Assembly (NCBI GenBank): GCA_003133565.1 | Contig: PKYB01000047.1 | Coordinates: 1-58,290, forward strand | Length of the DNA stretch: 58,290 bases | Direction of reading: 5' to 3' | Source of the DNA: Solirubrobacterales bacterium | Lineage (GTDB): Bacteria; Actinomycetota; Thermoleophilia; Solirubrobacterales; Solirubrobacteraceae | In this document: in pieces, positions 20,897 through 29,693 of the stretch | Position numbering within the stretch: the stretch's first letter is position 1 | How the letters are laid out: each line of letters opens with the position of its first letter | Made by a program: the position numbers and the translations under genes | The notes under the pieces: model-generated | Database searches by the model: none | What the model was told of the DNA's origin: nothing | What the model saw: only the letters and a program-made list of their open reading frames with translations

Positions 20897-21373
20897 GTGT
20901 CGAATCTCCAGCCAGTATCGGTGGCTCTCAAGTTTGGCTTCCTTGCCGTGCTCTACCTGTTCGTCCTGTGGGTCGCACGGAGCGCGAGCCGTGACCTTCG
21001 CACGAGCCGAGTGCCCAACCTTGCAGACGCTGGCACCGGCATCTACTCCGCGTCGCAGGCGGGCGTCGGTGAGCGCGGCGAACCTCGACTGGTCGTCGAG
21101 CGAGCGCCCGGTCACGCTGCCGGAATGATCTACGACATTGGGACGGGAGCTGTGCTCGGTCGCGGCGACGCGGCCGAGATTCGCCTCAGCGACCCGTTTG
21201 CGTCCTCGCGACACGCGCGCGTCGTGCTCCAGGGCGGCCTCGTCGTCCTCGAGGACCTCGGCTCGACCAACGGCACCTATCTCAACGAAGAACTTCTACA
21301 CGGGCTCGCGCCGCTGCACCACGGCGACCGGGTCCGCATCGGTGACAGCGAGTTCACCTACGAGGACGGCTGA
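20897..21373 (+). CDS. fhaB: FHA domain protein (FhaB/FipA-like)
   Basis: A 158-residue protein with an N-terminal membrane helix (ALKFGFLAVLYLFVLWVA, about 10-27), a linker, and an FHA domain with GRGDAAEIRLSD, SSRHARV and DLGSTNGTYLN. This matches FhaB/FipA of the actinobacterial pstP operon, which acts in septal growth with the kinases. GTG start follows GGAGGA with six bases between. Its stop overlaps the phosphatase start (TGATG). Confidence 0.92.
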   Translation: MSNLQPVSVALKFGFLAVLYLFVLWVARSASRDLRTSRVPNLADAGTGIYSASQAGVGERGEPRLVVERAPGHAAGMIYDIGTGAVLGRGDAAEIRLSDPFASSRHARVVLQGGLVVLEDLGSTNGTYLNEELLHGLAPLHHGDRVRIGDSEFTYEDG

Positions 21374-22677
21374 TGCTCCGCGTCGCCGAAAAGTTCTCCC
21401 ATTCGGACACCGGCCGTCAGCGCCGGGCCAACGAGGACTCCTTCCTCGAGCGTGCGCCCCTGTTCGTGATTGCCGACGGGATGGGCGGGGCGCAGGCCGG
21501 CGAGGTGGCATCGCGGATTGCCGTCGAGCTCTTCGCGGCCAAGCTTTCGATCGACCCCGACCAGGACGCGGCGGCACGCCTCGCGGAGCGAGCCGAGCAA
21601 GCCAACGCCGAGATCTATGCTCGGGCCCAGGAGGACGCCAAGCACGCCGGCATGGGCACCACGCTCACCGCGGCCTACGTCGGGCCCTACGAGGTCTCGG
21701 TCGCGCACGTCGGCGATAGCCGCGCCTACCGCATCCATGACGGCAAGCTCGATCGGCTGACGCACGACCACTCGCTGGTCGCGGAGCTGATCCGCCAAGG
21801 ACAGCTCACAGCGGAGGAGGCCGAAGAGCATCCCCAACGCTCGATCATCACGCGCGCCCTCGGGCCCGAGCCCGAGGTCGACGTCGACACGGTTACGCTC
21901 GACGGCGTCGACGGTGACATCTACCTGCTCTGTAGCGACGGGCTGACCTCGATGGTGCCCGAAGCGCGGCTGGCGGAGATCATTGGCGAGAACTCGACAC
22001 TAGCCCGTGCCGGCCGTGCGCTCATCGCTGAGGCCAACGCGGCGGGCGGCCGCGACAACATCACCGTCATCTTGTTCCGCCTCGAGGAGGTGGCAGGGGG
22101 GCCACCGCGCCCAGCCAAATCCGCCGAGCCCGCCGAGCCCCTCAGCTCGCGGGCTGCTGCCGACGTCGAGGCGCCAACGAGGCCGGAGACTGCGCAGGTG
22201 CCGGCGCAGACCGTGCCCGACACGATGCCCGGTGCCGGGATCGCGCCCGAGACGCTTCGCGATGGCTACTACACCCGACCGCCGCGGACTCCGCGCAGCC
22301 GCCGCATCGCGCCGCGGATGCCGGTGGTCGGCTCGACCCGCGCCGGCAGGCCGCGCCGCCGCTACGCCCGCCGTCTGCGTGTTACCGCCGTGCTGCTGGG
22401 CGTCGTGGCAATCATCGCGACCGGCCTCGTTCTCGCCGCTCAGGCCGTGTACTTCGTCAGCACCGACAACACCGGACAGGTCACGATCTACAACGGATTT
22501 CCCTACACGCTCCCCGACGGCATCCACCTCTACACCGAGTATTTCGTCTCGGGAGTGACCGAGGCGGAGCTCAGCAGCTTCGAGCGCGGGCGCCTGTTCA
22601 ACAACGAGCTGCGCTCGCAAGACGGCGCGACCAACCTCGTACGCCAGCTCGAGCTCGACGAGATCCAGGGCCAATGA
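21373..22677 (+). CDS. pstP: PP2C Ser/Thr phosphatase PstP
   Basis: The 434-residue protein has a cytoplasmic PP2C domain (1-235) with metal-binding motifs RRANEDSF, FVIADGMGGAQAGEVAS, VAHVGDSRAYR, LLCSDGLTSMV and GGRDNITVIL. A proline-rich linker, one membrane helix (VTAVLLGVVAIIATGLVLAAQAVYF, about 340-365) and a small extracytoplasmic domain (TLPDGIHLYTEYFVSGV) follow. It is the antagonist of the PknA/PknB kinases. It overlaps both neighbours, so it is part of one operon. No rodA/ftsW gene follows, unlike the usual actinobacterial order. Confidence 0.95.
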   Translation: MLRVAEKFSHSDTGRQRRANEDSFLERAPLFVIADGMGGAQAGEVASRIAVELFAAKLSIDPDQDAAARLAERAEQANAEIYARAQEDAKHAGMGTTLTAAYVGPYEVSVAHVGDSRAYRIHDGKLDRLTHDHSLVAELIRQGQLTAEEAEEHPQRSIITRALGPEPEVDVDTVTLDGVDGDIYLLCSDGLTSMVPEARLAEIIGENSTLARAGRALIAEANAAGGRDNITVILFRLEEVAGGPPRPAKSAEPAEPLSSRAAADVEAPTRPETAQVPAQTVPDTMPGAGIAPETLRDGYYTRPPRTPRSRRIAPRMPVVGSTRAGRPRRRYARRLRVTAVLLGVVAIIATGLVLAAQAVYFVSTDNTGQVTIYNGFPYTLPDGIHLYTEYFVSGVTEAELSSFERGRLFNNELRSQDGATNLVRQLELDEIQGQ

Positions 22678-24107
22678 ACAAGCCGATCGGTCGTCTGTTC
22701 GCCCTTGTCGTCCTGATGTTCGCGCTGCTGATCGGATTCACGTCGCGCTGGACCGTGTTCGACGCCAAGGCACTGCAAAACAACGCACTAAACGCCCGCA
22801 CGCTGCTCGAGACCCAGCACATCAAGCGCGGGTCGATCTACGCCGAGAACGGGAGCACGCTGCTCGCAGACTCGATCAGCCAACCGGGCGGCGCCTACAC
22901 CCGCTTCTACCCGTTTGGCTCACTGTTTGCCGCATCGGTCGGTTTCGCCTTCCCCAACCAGGGCGATGCGGGCCTCGAGGCCTACCGCAACAGCGTGCTG
23001 ACCGGGACGCCGCTCCAGCACGAGTCGGTGATCGACCAGCTCGAAGGCAAGCAGACCGCTGGCGACAGCGTCTACACGACGCTCGATGCAAACGCACAGC
23101 AGGTGGCGACCAGCGCGCTCGAGGCGACCCACCTGGATGGGGCGGTGGTTGCCATGGTGCCGAGCACCGGCGCGATCAGGGTCTTCGCCGAGAACCCGAG
23201 CTATGACCCCAACCTCATCCCCAGCGGCAGGGCCACGAGCGGCGGCAGCTCGGAGTTCGACCGCGTCAGCGAGTCGCGCTACTTTCCCGGATCGATCCAA
23301 AAGGTCGTCACCTCGATCGCCGCGATCGACAGCGGGAAGTTCACGCCGACCTCGATCATCAACGGCAACTCGCCCCAGACCTTCGAAGGCATCCCGCTCA
23401 ACAACGACGCCAAGACGAGCTACGGGCAAATCACGCTCACCGACGCGCTGACCGACTCGGTCAACACGGCCTTTGCGAATGTTGCCCAGGACCTCGGTGG
23501 CGCGGTGCTCGCGAAGTACATGTATCGCCTGGGTTACTACCGCAAGCCGCCGATCGATCTGCCGCCCGACGAGCTGACGGCGAGCGGCGTACGGGCACAA
23601 AACGGCACCCTGATCCCGCCGACCGGCGCCGTCGACGTGCCGCTGATGGGGATCGGCGAAGGCCAGCTCTATGTCACTCCCTTGCAGATGCTGATGGTCG
23701 CCGCGGCGGTCGCAAACGGCGGCCGCCTGATGACGCCGCACCTCACGAACTACGTGACGAATGCCGATGGGGTGATCGTCCAGCAGGTCAAGCCGACGCT
23801 TTACAGCACCGTGATGAAGCCCTCGACGGCGACGCAGGTAGGCGCGATGATGGAGGACGTGGTCCAGGACGGAACCGCTGAGGCGGCGCTGCAGGGCTTC
23901 GACATCAAGGTCGCGGGCAAGACGGGCACCGCCCAGGACTGCGACACCTGCACCACGAGCCAGGTCTGGTTCATCGCCTACGCGCCTGCGACGGACCCGC
24001 AGATAGCGGTCGCCGTCACACTGGAGAAATCGCTCGGCTTCGGCGGCACGGTTGCAGCGCCGATCGCCAGGCAGGTCATCCAAGCTCTGCTCGGAAAGGG
24101 CACTTGA
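22674..24107 (+). CDS. pbpA: Class B penicillin-binding protein (PbpA-like transpeptidase)
   Basis: The 477-residue protein has an N-terminal membrane anchor (LFALVVLMFALLIGFTSRW), a dimerisation region (RGSIYAENGSTLLAD) and a transpeptidase domain. The catalytic motifs are SIQK in FPGSIQKVV (SxxK), SVN in TDSVNTAF (SxN) and KTG in AGKTGTAQ. It cross-links peptidoglycan at sites controlled by the adjacent kinase and phosphatase. A CDTCTTSQVW insertion near the C-terminus could form a disulfide. ATG overlaps the pstP stop. The SEDS partner (RodA/FtsW) is not next to it. Confidence 0.94.
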   Translation: MNKPIGRLFALVVLMFALLIGFTSRWTVFDAKALQNNALNARTLLETQHIKRGSIYAENGSTLLADSISQPGGAYTRFYPFGSLFAASVGFAFPNQGDAGLEAYRNSVLTGTPLQHESVIDQLEGKQTAGDSVYTTLDANAQQVATSALEATHLDGAVVAMVPSTGAIRVFAENPSYDPNLIPSGRATSGGSSEFDRVSESRYFPGSIQKVVTSIAAIDSGKFTPTSIINGNSPQTFEGIPLNNDAKTSYGQITLTDALTDSVNTAFANVAQDLGGAVLAKYMYRLGYYRKPPIDLPPDELTASGVRAQNGTLIPPTGAVDVPLMGIGEGQLYVTPLQMLMVAAAVANGGRLMTPHLTNYVTNADGVIVQQVKPTLYSTVMKPSTATQVGAMMEDVVQDGTAEAALQGFDIKVAGKTGTAQDCDTCTTSQVWFIAYAPATDPQIAVAVTLEKSLGFGGTVAAPIARQVIQALLGKGT

Positions 24108-26071
24108 TGTTCCAGATCAGCCCCGGCACGATCATCGACGAGCGCTACCGCGTCGTTTCGCGCGTCGGTTCGGGCGGCATGGCCGAGGTTTACTGCGCCG
24201 AGGATCTCCAGCTCGGCCGCCGCGTCGCCGTCAAGCTGCTACACGAGCGCTTCGCGCAGGACCCGGAGTTCGTCGAGCGCTTCCGCCGCGAGGCGTCGAG
24301 CGCCGCGTCGCTTTCCCACGCCAACATCGTCAGCGTCTACGACCGCGGCGAATGGGGCGGTACCTACTACATCGCGATGGAGCTGCTCGAGGGGCGCTCA
24401 CTCGACACGATCGTGCGCGAAGAGGCGCCGCTGACGCCAGAGCGCGCGATCGAGCTGACCGAACAGGTGCTGCGCGCTGCGCGCTTCGCGCACCGTCACG
24501 GCGTGGTGCACCGCGACCTCAAGCCGCACAACGTGATCATCGACAGCGAGGGTCGCGTCAAGGTCACGGACTTCGGCATCGCCCGCGCCGGCGCATCGGA
24601 AATCACCCAAACCGGCTCCATCATGGGCACTGCGCGCTACCTCTCCCCCGAGCAGGCGCAGGGTGAGGCGGTCGGGCCACGCAGTGACCTCTACGCGATC
24701 GGCATCCTGCTCTACGAGCTGCTCACGGGCACCGTCCCCTTCGAGGGTGAATCTGTCGTGGCGATCGCGCTGCGCCATCTCTCTGAGCCGCCGCGGCCGC
24801 CGAGCTCGCTGGTCTCCTCGATCTCGCCGCAGCTGGACGCGATCGTCCTGCGTGCGCTCGCCAAGGATCCGGATCAACGCTTCGCCGACGCCGACGAGTT
24901 CCTCGACGCCCTCAACCGCGAGCGCGAGCGCCTGCGCGCCGAGGACGGCAGCCGGACCGCGTCGTTTGCGCCGGTAGTGCTGCCTGCGATCGGCGCCCCG
25001 GCGCCGCGCCCCGGTGCCCCGGGGACACAGATGCTGTTACCCGCAGCGGTCTCCTACGGCGAGCCGAGTCACTGGGATCCGAACGTCACGAGCGTGATCA
25101 GCGGCGGCCCACCGCCGTCGCGGCGCAGTAGTCCGATGTGGCCGTGGGCACTGTTCGGTGCGCTGCTGGCCGCCGCGGCGATCGTCGCGCTGCTCTACCT
25201 GCTGCTCGCGGCGCACAAGACCGTTCCGAGCGTCACCGGCGACAACGAGTACCAGGCGATAGCCCAGCTCGAGCACGACGGATTCCAGGTCCCGCCGGCC
25301 ACTCTGCAGAGCTCGTCGATATACCCAAACGGCACCGTCATCGCACAGAACCCGGCCGCCGGCACGCAGATTGCAAAGGGCGACACCGTCGCCATCACGG
25401 TCTCCAGCGGGGCTGCCGCCAAGGCCGTCCCCGACGTCACGGGCGACCGGCTGGCGGACGCCGAGTACGCTCTCAGACACAAGGGCTTCCGCTACAGCAC
25501 CTCCCAGCAACCGTCGACCAGCGTCAAGAGCGGCTACGTGATCTCGACCAACCCGGGCGTCGGCAGCGTCGCGGATTCGGGGAGCGTCGTCGCGCTGACC
25601 GTCTCCGGCGGCGCCCCCCGCGTCGCGCTCGTCGACGTCGTCGGTCTGCAATTCGACAATGCCCAGTCGGTGCTGCTCGCGGACGGCTTCCAGGTCAAAG
25701 AGGTCAAGGTCAGCTCGCAACTCCCGCCCGGACAGGTGATCTCCGAGAAGCCTGGCACAGCGAAGGCGCCGGAGGGCTCGATCGTGACCCTCACGGTGGC
25801 AAAGATCCCGACCACCGCGTCCGTGCCGGACCTCACCGGCGACACGCTGGCGGTCGCCACCGCCGACCTCCAGACCGCCGGTCTCACCGCGGCCTCGACG
25901 ACCCAGCCGGTGACCGACCCCACCGAGAACGGCCTCGTGGTCTCGCAGTCGCCGGTTGCCGGCTCGGTTGTCAAGAAGGGCGCGACGGTCACCGTGACGA
26001 TCGGTAGCTACACCGGCTCCACCGGCGCCAGCGGGCCGACCAGCGCGAGCGGCGCGAGCGGCACGACCTGA
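24107..26071 (+). CDS. pknB: PASTA-domain Ser/Thr kinase PknB
   Basis: The 654-residue protein has a kinase domain (about 10-275) with GSGGMAEVY, HRDLKPHN, DFG and ARYLSPEQA, a juxtamembrane linker, one membrane helix (PWALFGALLAAAAIVALLYLLLA) and four extracytoplasmic PASTA repeats starting around VPSVTGDN, VPDVTGDR, LVDVVGLQ and VPDLTGDT. PASTA repeats bind muropeptides or lipid II and localise the kinase to growth sites. A Gly/Ser/Ala/Thr tail ends it. I chose ATG 24107, in TGATG with the PBP stop, over the TTG at 24104. It overlaps ddl likewise. Confidence 0.95.
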   Translation: MFQISPGTIIDERYRVVSRVGSGGMAEVYCAEDLQLGRRVAVKLLHERFAQDPEFVERFRREASSAASLSHANIVSVYDRGEWGGTYYIAMELLEGRSLDTIVREEAPLTPERAIELTEQVLRAARFAHRHGVVHRDLKPHNVIIDSEGRVKVTDFGIARAGASEITQTGSIMGTARYLSPEQAQGEAVGPRSDLYAIGILLYELLTGTVPFEGESVVAIALRHLSEPPRPPSSLVSSISPQLDAIVLRALAKDPDQRFADADEFLDALNRERERLRAEDGSRTASFAPVVLPAIGAPAPRPGAPGTQMLLPAAVSYGEPSHWDPNVTSVISGGPPPSRRSSPMWPWALFGALLAAAAIVALLYLLLAAHKTVPSVTGDNEYQAIAQLEHDGFQVPPATLQSSSIYPNGTVIAQNPAAGTQIAKGDTVAITVSSGAAAKAVPDVTGDRLADAEYALRHKGFRYSTSQQPSTSVKSGYVISTNPGVGSVADSGSVVALTVSGGAPRVALVDVVGLQFDNAQSVLLADGFQVKEVKVSSQLPPGQVISEKPGTAKAPEGSIVTLTVAKIPTTASVPDLTGDTLAVATADLQTAGLTAASTTQPVTDPTENGLVVSQSPVAGSVVKKGATVTVTIGSYTGSTGASGPTSASGASGTT

Positions 26072-27057
26072 TGCGCGTCGCCGTGTTGGGCGGGGGGCGC
26101 TCCGGCGAACACGACGTATCGCTCGCCTCGGCGGCGGCAGTCCGCGAAGGTCTCGCCGCCGCCGGTCATACCGCCCTCGACTTGACGGTCACGCGCGAGG
26201 GCCGCTGGATCCACGACGGCGTCGAGCTCGCGCTGACGCCGGCCGCCGGGCTGCTCGGCTGCGACGTAGCGTTTCCCGCGCTGCACGGACCCTATGGCGA
26301 GGACGGCGTCGTCCAAGGCGTCCTCGAGTGCCTCGACATCCCCTACGTCGGCTCCGGCGTCGCAAGCTCGGCGCTGTGCATCGACAAGGTCGCATCGAAG
26401 CAGGCGCTCGCGGCCGCCGGCATCCCGCAGGTCGCCTTTCGCGCGATCGAGCGCCACCAGCTGGCCGCCGACCACGACCGCCTGCTCGCAGACCTCGACT
26501 CGCTCGGCCGCCCTGTCTTCGTCAAGCCGGCACGGATGGGCTCATCGGTCGGCATCGCCAAGGTCCACGAGGACGGGCGCGAGCTCCTCGCCGCGATCGA
26601 CGCCGCCTTCGCGCACGACGAGCGCGTGATCGTCGAAGCCATGTCCGCGGGGCTCGAGGTCGAGTGCTCGGTACTCGGCAACACCGACGCCCGCGCGTCG
26701 AGACCGGGCGAGATCGGCCTGCACTCGGAGTTCTACGACTACGCCGCCAAGTACGAGCCGGGCGGGATGGACCTCGTCATTCCGGCGCGGATTTCGCCGG
26801 CCGCGCTGAGCACGGTCCAGCGCCTGGCGATCGAGGTATTCGAGCTCTGCCGCTGCGCCGGCCTGGCCCGCGTCGACTTCTTCGTCGACGGCGAGCAGGT
26901 CCTCGTCAACGAGCTGAACACGATGCCCGGCTTTACCGCGACGAGCGTCTACGCGAAGCTCTGGCAGGCCGACGGACTGGCCTACCCAGAGCTTGTCGAC
27001 GAGCTCTGCCGGCTGGCGCTGGAACGCTACGCCCGCAGCGCAGCCGAGGGTCGTTGA
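26071..27057 (+). CDS. ddl: D-alanine--D-alanine ligase
   Basis: Ddl joins two D-Ala with ATP to make the dipeptide end of peptidoglycan precursors. The 328-residue protein has GGGRSGEHDVSLAS, FPALHGPYGEDGVVQG, PYVGSGVASSALCIDK, the ATP-grasp KPARMGSSVGIAKV, and the Mg/substrate end VNELNTMPGFTATS. It is translationally coupled to pknB (TGATG), so a wall-precursor enzyme is in the same operon as the wall-sensing kinase. Confidence 0.94.
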   Translation: MRVAVLGGGRSGEHDVSLASAAAVREGLAAAGHTALDLTVTREGRWIHDGVELALTPAAGLLGCDVAFPALHGPYGEDGVVQGVLECLDIPYVGSGVASSALCIDKVASKQALAAAGIPQVAFRAIERHQLAADHDRLLADLDSLGRPVFVKPARMGSSVGIAKVHEDGRELLAAIDAAFAHDERVIVEAMSAGLEVECSVLGNTDARASRPGEIGLHSEFYDYAAKYEPGGMDLVIPARISPAALSTVQRLAIEVFELCRCAGLARVDFFVDGEQVLVNELNTMPGFTATSVYAKLWQADGLAYPELVDELCRLALERYARSAAEGR

Positions 27058-27072
27058 GCCCGCCCCCAACCT

Positions 27073-28599
27073 TCAGCCAACGGCCTGGGCGAGCGTAATC
27101 TGGCTGATCTCCGCGCTGACCAAAGCGCCGCCTGACGCCGGCGGCAGCCGCGTGATCCAGACGAGGTAGTCGCGGAAGCTCCGACGCGGATCGTTCAGCG
27201 CGATCGCCGTCAGCGCGCCAACGTCGCCTGCCTCGCCCAGTAGCTGCCAGCCGAGCCTGCCCAGCAGTTGTGGCGAGCCGGGGGCGTAGGCGGCGGGCGC
27301 CGTGGCGGCCCAGATCTGGACGCCCAAACCGGGCGTCGGCGTCCCGAGCAGGAGCTCGCTGGCAACCAGCGGCCGCTTCAGCGTGACGTAGATCCCGACG
27401 CCTGGCTGGCCGAGTCTTCCGCCGGCGTAGCGGTTGGTCGCCCAGAAAGTGCCCGGTTTGTCGTCGAGCACGAGCGCGGCCGCGCTCGCGTCCCGCCGGG
27501 CTCTACCGAAAGGGTTGTAGGCGGTTGCGCTGGCACCGCTTAGGCTGACGGGGACTTCGACGGCGCCGAGCGCAGCTCCCCCCGCACCGCCGCTGTGCAC
27601 GCGGGCGAGGCTGAGGAGCGCGATCGCCGCCGCGATCAGCGCTGCCGCGGCGATCGACAGGGCGGTGGAGTGCGGGTGGCGCACGCGCAGCGGCACCTGG
27701 CTACGGGCCCCTGGCGGCAGCGTCCGCAGCACGGCGTTCGCGGCGCCGCTGGCGCTACCGCTGCGAGCGGTCTCGATCGCCAGCGCCTGCTCGAGATCGC
27801 CAATCAGCGCCTGCGCGTCCGGGTAGCGCCGCTCGAGCTGCTTGGCCGTCGCACGATCGAGCGTAGCGGCGAGCGCCGCCGAGACCCCGGGGCGCTCGCG
27901 CTGGACGTCGGGGATCTCCTCGCGCACGTGCATCGTGGCGACCGCGAGCCGGCTTGGCGCGCTGAACGGCACGCCGCCGGTGAGCGCTTCGTAGAGCACC
28001 ACGCCGAGCGAGTAGAGGTCGGACTGCCCGGTCACCTCGTGGCCCAGCGCCTGCTCGGGGGAGACGTAGTCGGTTGTGCCAACGACGTGGCCGCCGAGCG
28101 TGAGCGCGTTCTCGCCGCCACTGCGGGCGATGCCGAAGTCGGTCAGCTTCGCGCCCCCGTCGGGGTCGATGAGGATGTTCTGGGACTTGACGTCGCGGTG
28201 CACGATGCCGCGCTCGTGTGCTGCGGCGAGCGCATGAGCGACCTCGATCGCGTACGCCAGCGCGTCGCCGATCGCGAGCCGCCCGCCGCGCTCGATCCGC
28301 TTCTTGAGCGTCTCGCCGCCGATGTACTCGAGCACGATGAAGGGTGAGCCCTGCTCCTCCCCGGTGTCGATCACGGTGACGATGTGGGGGTGTCCCAGCT
28401 TGGCGAGGGCGCGCGCTTCACGGCGAAAGCGCTCGAGTTTTTCGGGCTCGCCGGCCAGTGCCGGAGTGAGCACCTTGATCGCGACGCGCCGTTCGAGCTC
28501 GCTGTCAAACGCTTGCCAGACAGTGGAGCTTGCGCCCGCGCCGAGCTCGCGCTCGAGCTCGTAGCGCCCGCCGAGCGTTCTGCGGGCCGGAGCGTGCAT
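27073..28599 (-). CDS. Ser/Thr kinase with discoidin-like ectodomain
   Basis: The 508-residue protein has a kinase domain (about 10-275) with GAGASSTVW, VAIK, HRDVKSQN (Pro replaced by Ser), DFG and TTDYVSPEQA. A linker and one membrane helix (STALSIAAAALIAAAIALLSLARV, about 315-338) lead to a 160-residue ectodomain. That part (ATAYNPFGRARRD...VLDDKPGTFWATNRYAGG...VGIYVTLKRPLVASELLLGTP) resembles an F5/8 type C (discoidin) sugar-binding fold. Such kinase-discoidin fusions are known in actinobacteria, and a glycan ligand is plausible but unproven. It is convergent with ddl, 15 bases away. Confidence 0.9.
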   Translation of the reverse strand: MHAPARRTLGGRYELERELGAGASSTVWQAFDSELERRVAIKVLTPALAGEPEKLERFRREARALAKLGHPHIVTVIDTGEEQGSPFIVLEYIGGETLKKRIERGGRLAIGDALAYAIEVAHALAAAHERGIVHRDVKSQNILIDPDGGAKLTDFGIARSGGENALTLGGHVVGTTDYVSPEQALGHEVTGQSDLYSLGVVLYEALTGGVPFSAPSRLAVATMHVREEIPDVQRERPGVSAALAATLDRATAKQLERRYPDAQALIGDLEQALAIETARSGSASGAANAVLRTLPPGARSQVPLRVRHPHSTALSIAAAALIAAAIALLSLARVHSGGAGGAALGAVEVPVSLSGASATAYNPFGRARRDASAAALVLDDKPGTFWATNRYAGGRLGQPGVGIYVTLKRPLVASELLLGTPTPGLGVQIWAATAPAAYAPGSPQLLGRLGWQLLGEAGDVGALTAIALNDPRRSFRDYLVWITRLPPASGGALVSAEISQITLAQAVG

Positions 28600-28646
28600 C
28601 GCCCTATTGTGCGCCGATCGTCGAGCCGCGGCCAGCGGCCGGCGTG

Positions 28647-29693
28647 CTAGAGCGTGACGTCGGGGCCGGGCAGGGAGACGACGGCGGCGCGATCGGTGAC
28701 ACGTCCGATGACCCGCGTCCCGGCGTGGAATTCATCGAGCAGCTCACTCGCCGGGCCAGCCTGCCCTGCCGGAACCACCGCGACGAAGCCGATGCCCATA
28801 TTGAACACCTGGTAGGCCTGTGCCGGCTCGATCGACCCCTGATCACAGACGTAGCGGCAAATCCCCGGAACCGCGAGCGGCGCATCGACCTCGAAGCCCA
28901 CGCTCGCATTCAGTCGCCGCAGGTTCGTCAAGCCGTCGCCTGTGATGTGCGCGAGGCCGTGGACCGCGATATCGCTGGCAAGCAGCGCCATCACAGCCTG
29001 CACATAAATCGTCGTCGGCTCGAGCAGGGCGTCCGCAACGCTCCGCCCACCGAGCTCGGGCGGGCGCTCGTCGAGGCGCTCATACTGCCCGAGGATTCGG
29101 CGCGCGAGCGTGTAGCCATTGGAATGCAGCCCGCTCGACGGTAGTCCGATGAGCGCGTCGCCCGGCGCGCAGCGTTCGCCGGTGACGATCCGCTCGAGCG
29201 CCACCGTGCCGATGCCGGTGCCTGACAGCTCGAAGCCGTGGGGCGAGGGGTGACCGCGTATCAACTCGGGCAGGATCGCCAGCTCGCCGCCCGGGATTTC
29301 GACACCGGCGAGCTCGGCGCCGCGGCGCAGGCCGATCGCGATCTGCTCGAGCGCCTGCGGATCGGCGCGCTCGACGGCGAGGTAGTCGAGCATCGCGATC
29401 GGCTCGGCACCGACGCAGATGATGTCGTTTACGTTCATCGCGACGCAGTCGATGCCCACGCTGTCAAGGCGACCGGTCTGCTCGGCGAGGATCAGCTTCG
29501 AGCCGACACCGTCGGTCGAGAGCGCGATGCCGAGCCCCGGTGCAACCTCCAGCACGCTGGCGTAATGCCCGCTGGCGAGCACCGACCTCGACGCGCGCCC
29601 GAGCTCGATCCCGCGCAGGACGTCAACGAGCGCGCGCACACCGCGGTCGGCCTGCCCAGTGTCGACGCCGGCGGCGGCATAGGGGTCGGTCAT
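28647..29693 (-). CDS. purM: Phosphoribosylformylglycinamidine cyclo-ligase
   Basis: PurM closes the imidazole ring of purines (FGAM to AIR, ATP-dependent). The 348-residue protein shows YAAAGVDTGQADRGV, ALSTDGVGSKLILAEQTGR, DCVAMNVNDIICVGAEPIAMLDYLA, GLPSSGLHSNGYTLARRI, HITGDGLTNLRR and YQVFNMGIGFVAVVP, all PurM landmarks. The ATG at 29693 overlaps the uppP stop (ATGA). The usual partner purN is not adjacent. Confidence 0.95.
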   Translation of the reverse strand: MTDPYAAAGVDTGQADRGVRALVDVLRGIELGRASRSVLASGHYASVLEVAPGLGIALSTDGVGSKLILAEQTGRLDSVGIDCVAMNVNDIICVGAEPIAMLDYLAVERADPQALEQIAIGLRRGAELAGVEIPGGELAILPELIRGHPSPHGFELSGTGIGTVALERIVTGERCAPGDALIGLPSSGLHSNGYTLARRILGQYERLDERPPELGGRSVADALLEPTTIYVQAVMALLASDIAVHGLAHITGDGLTNLRRLNASVGFEVDAPLAVPGICRYVCDQGSIEPAQAYQVFNMGIGFVAVVPAGQAGPASELLDEFHAGTRVIGRVTDRAAVVSLPGPDVTL

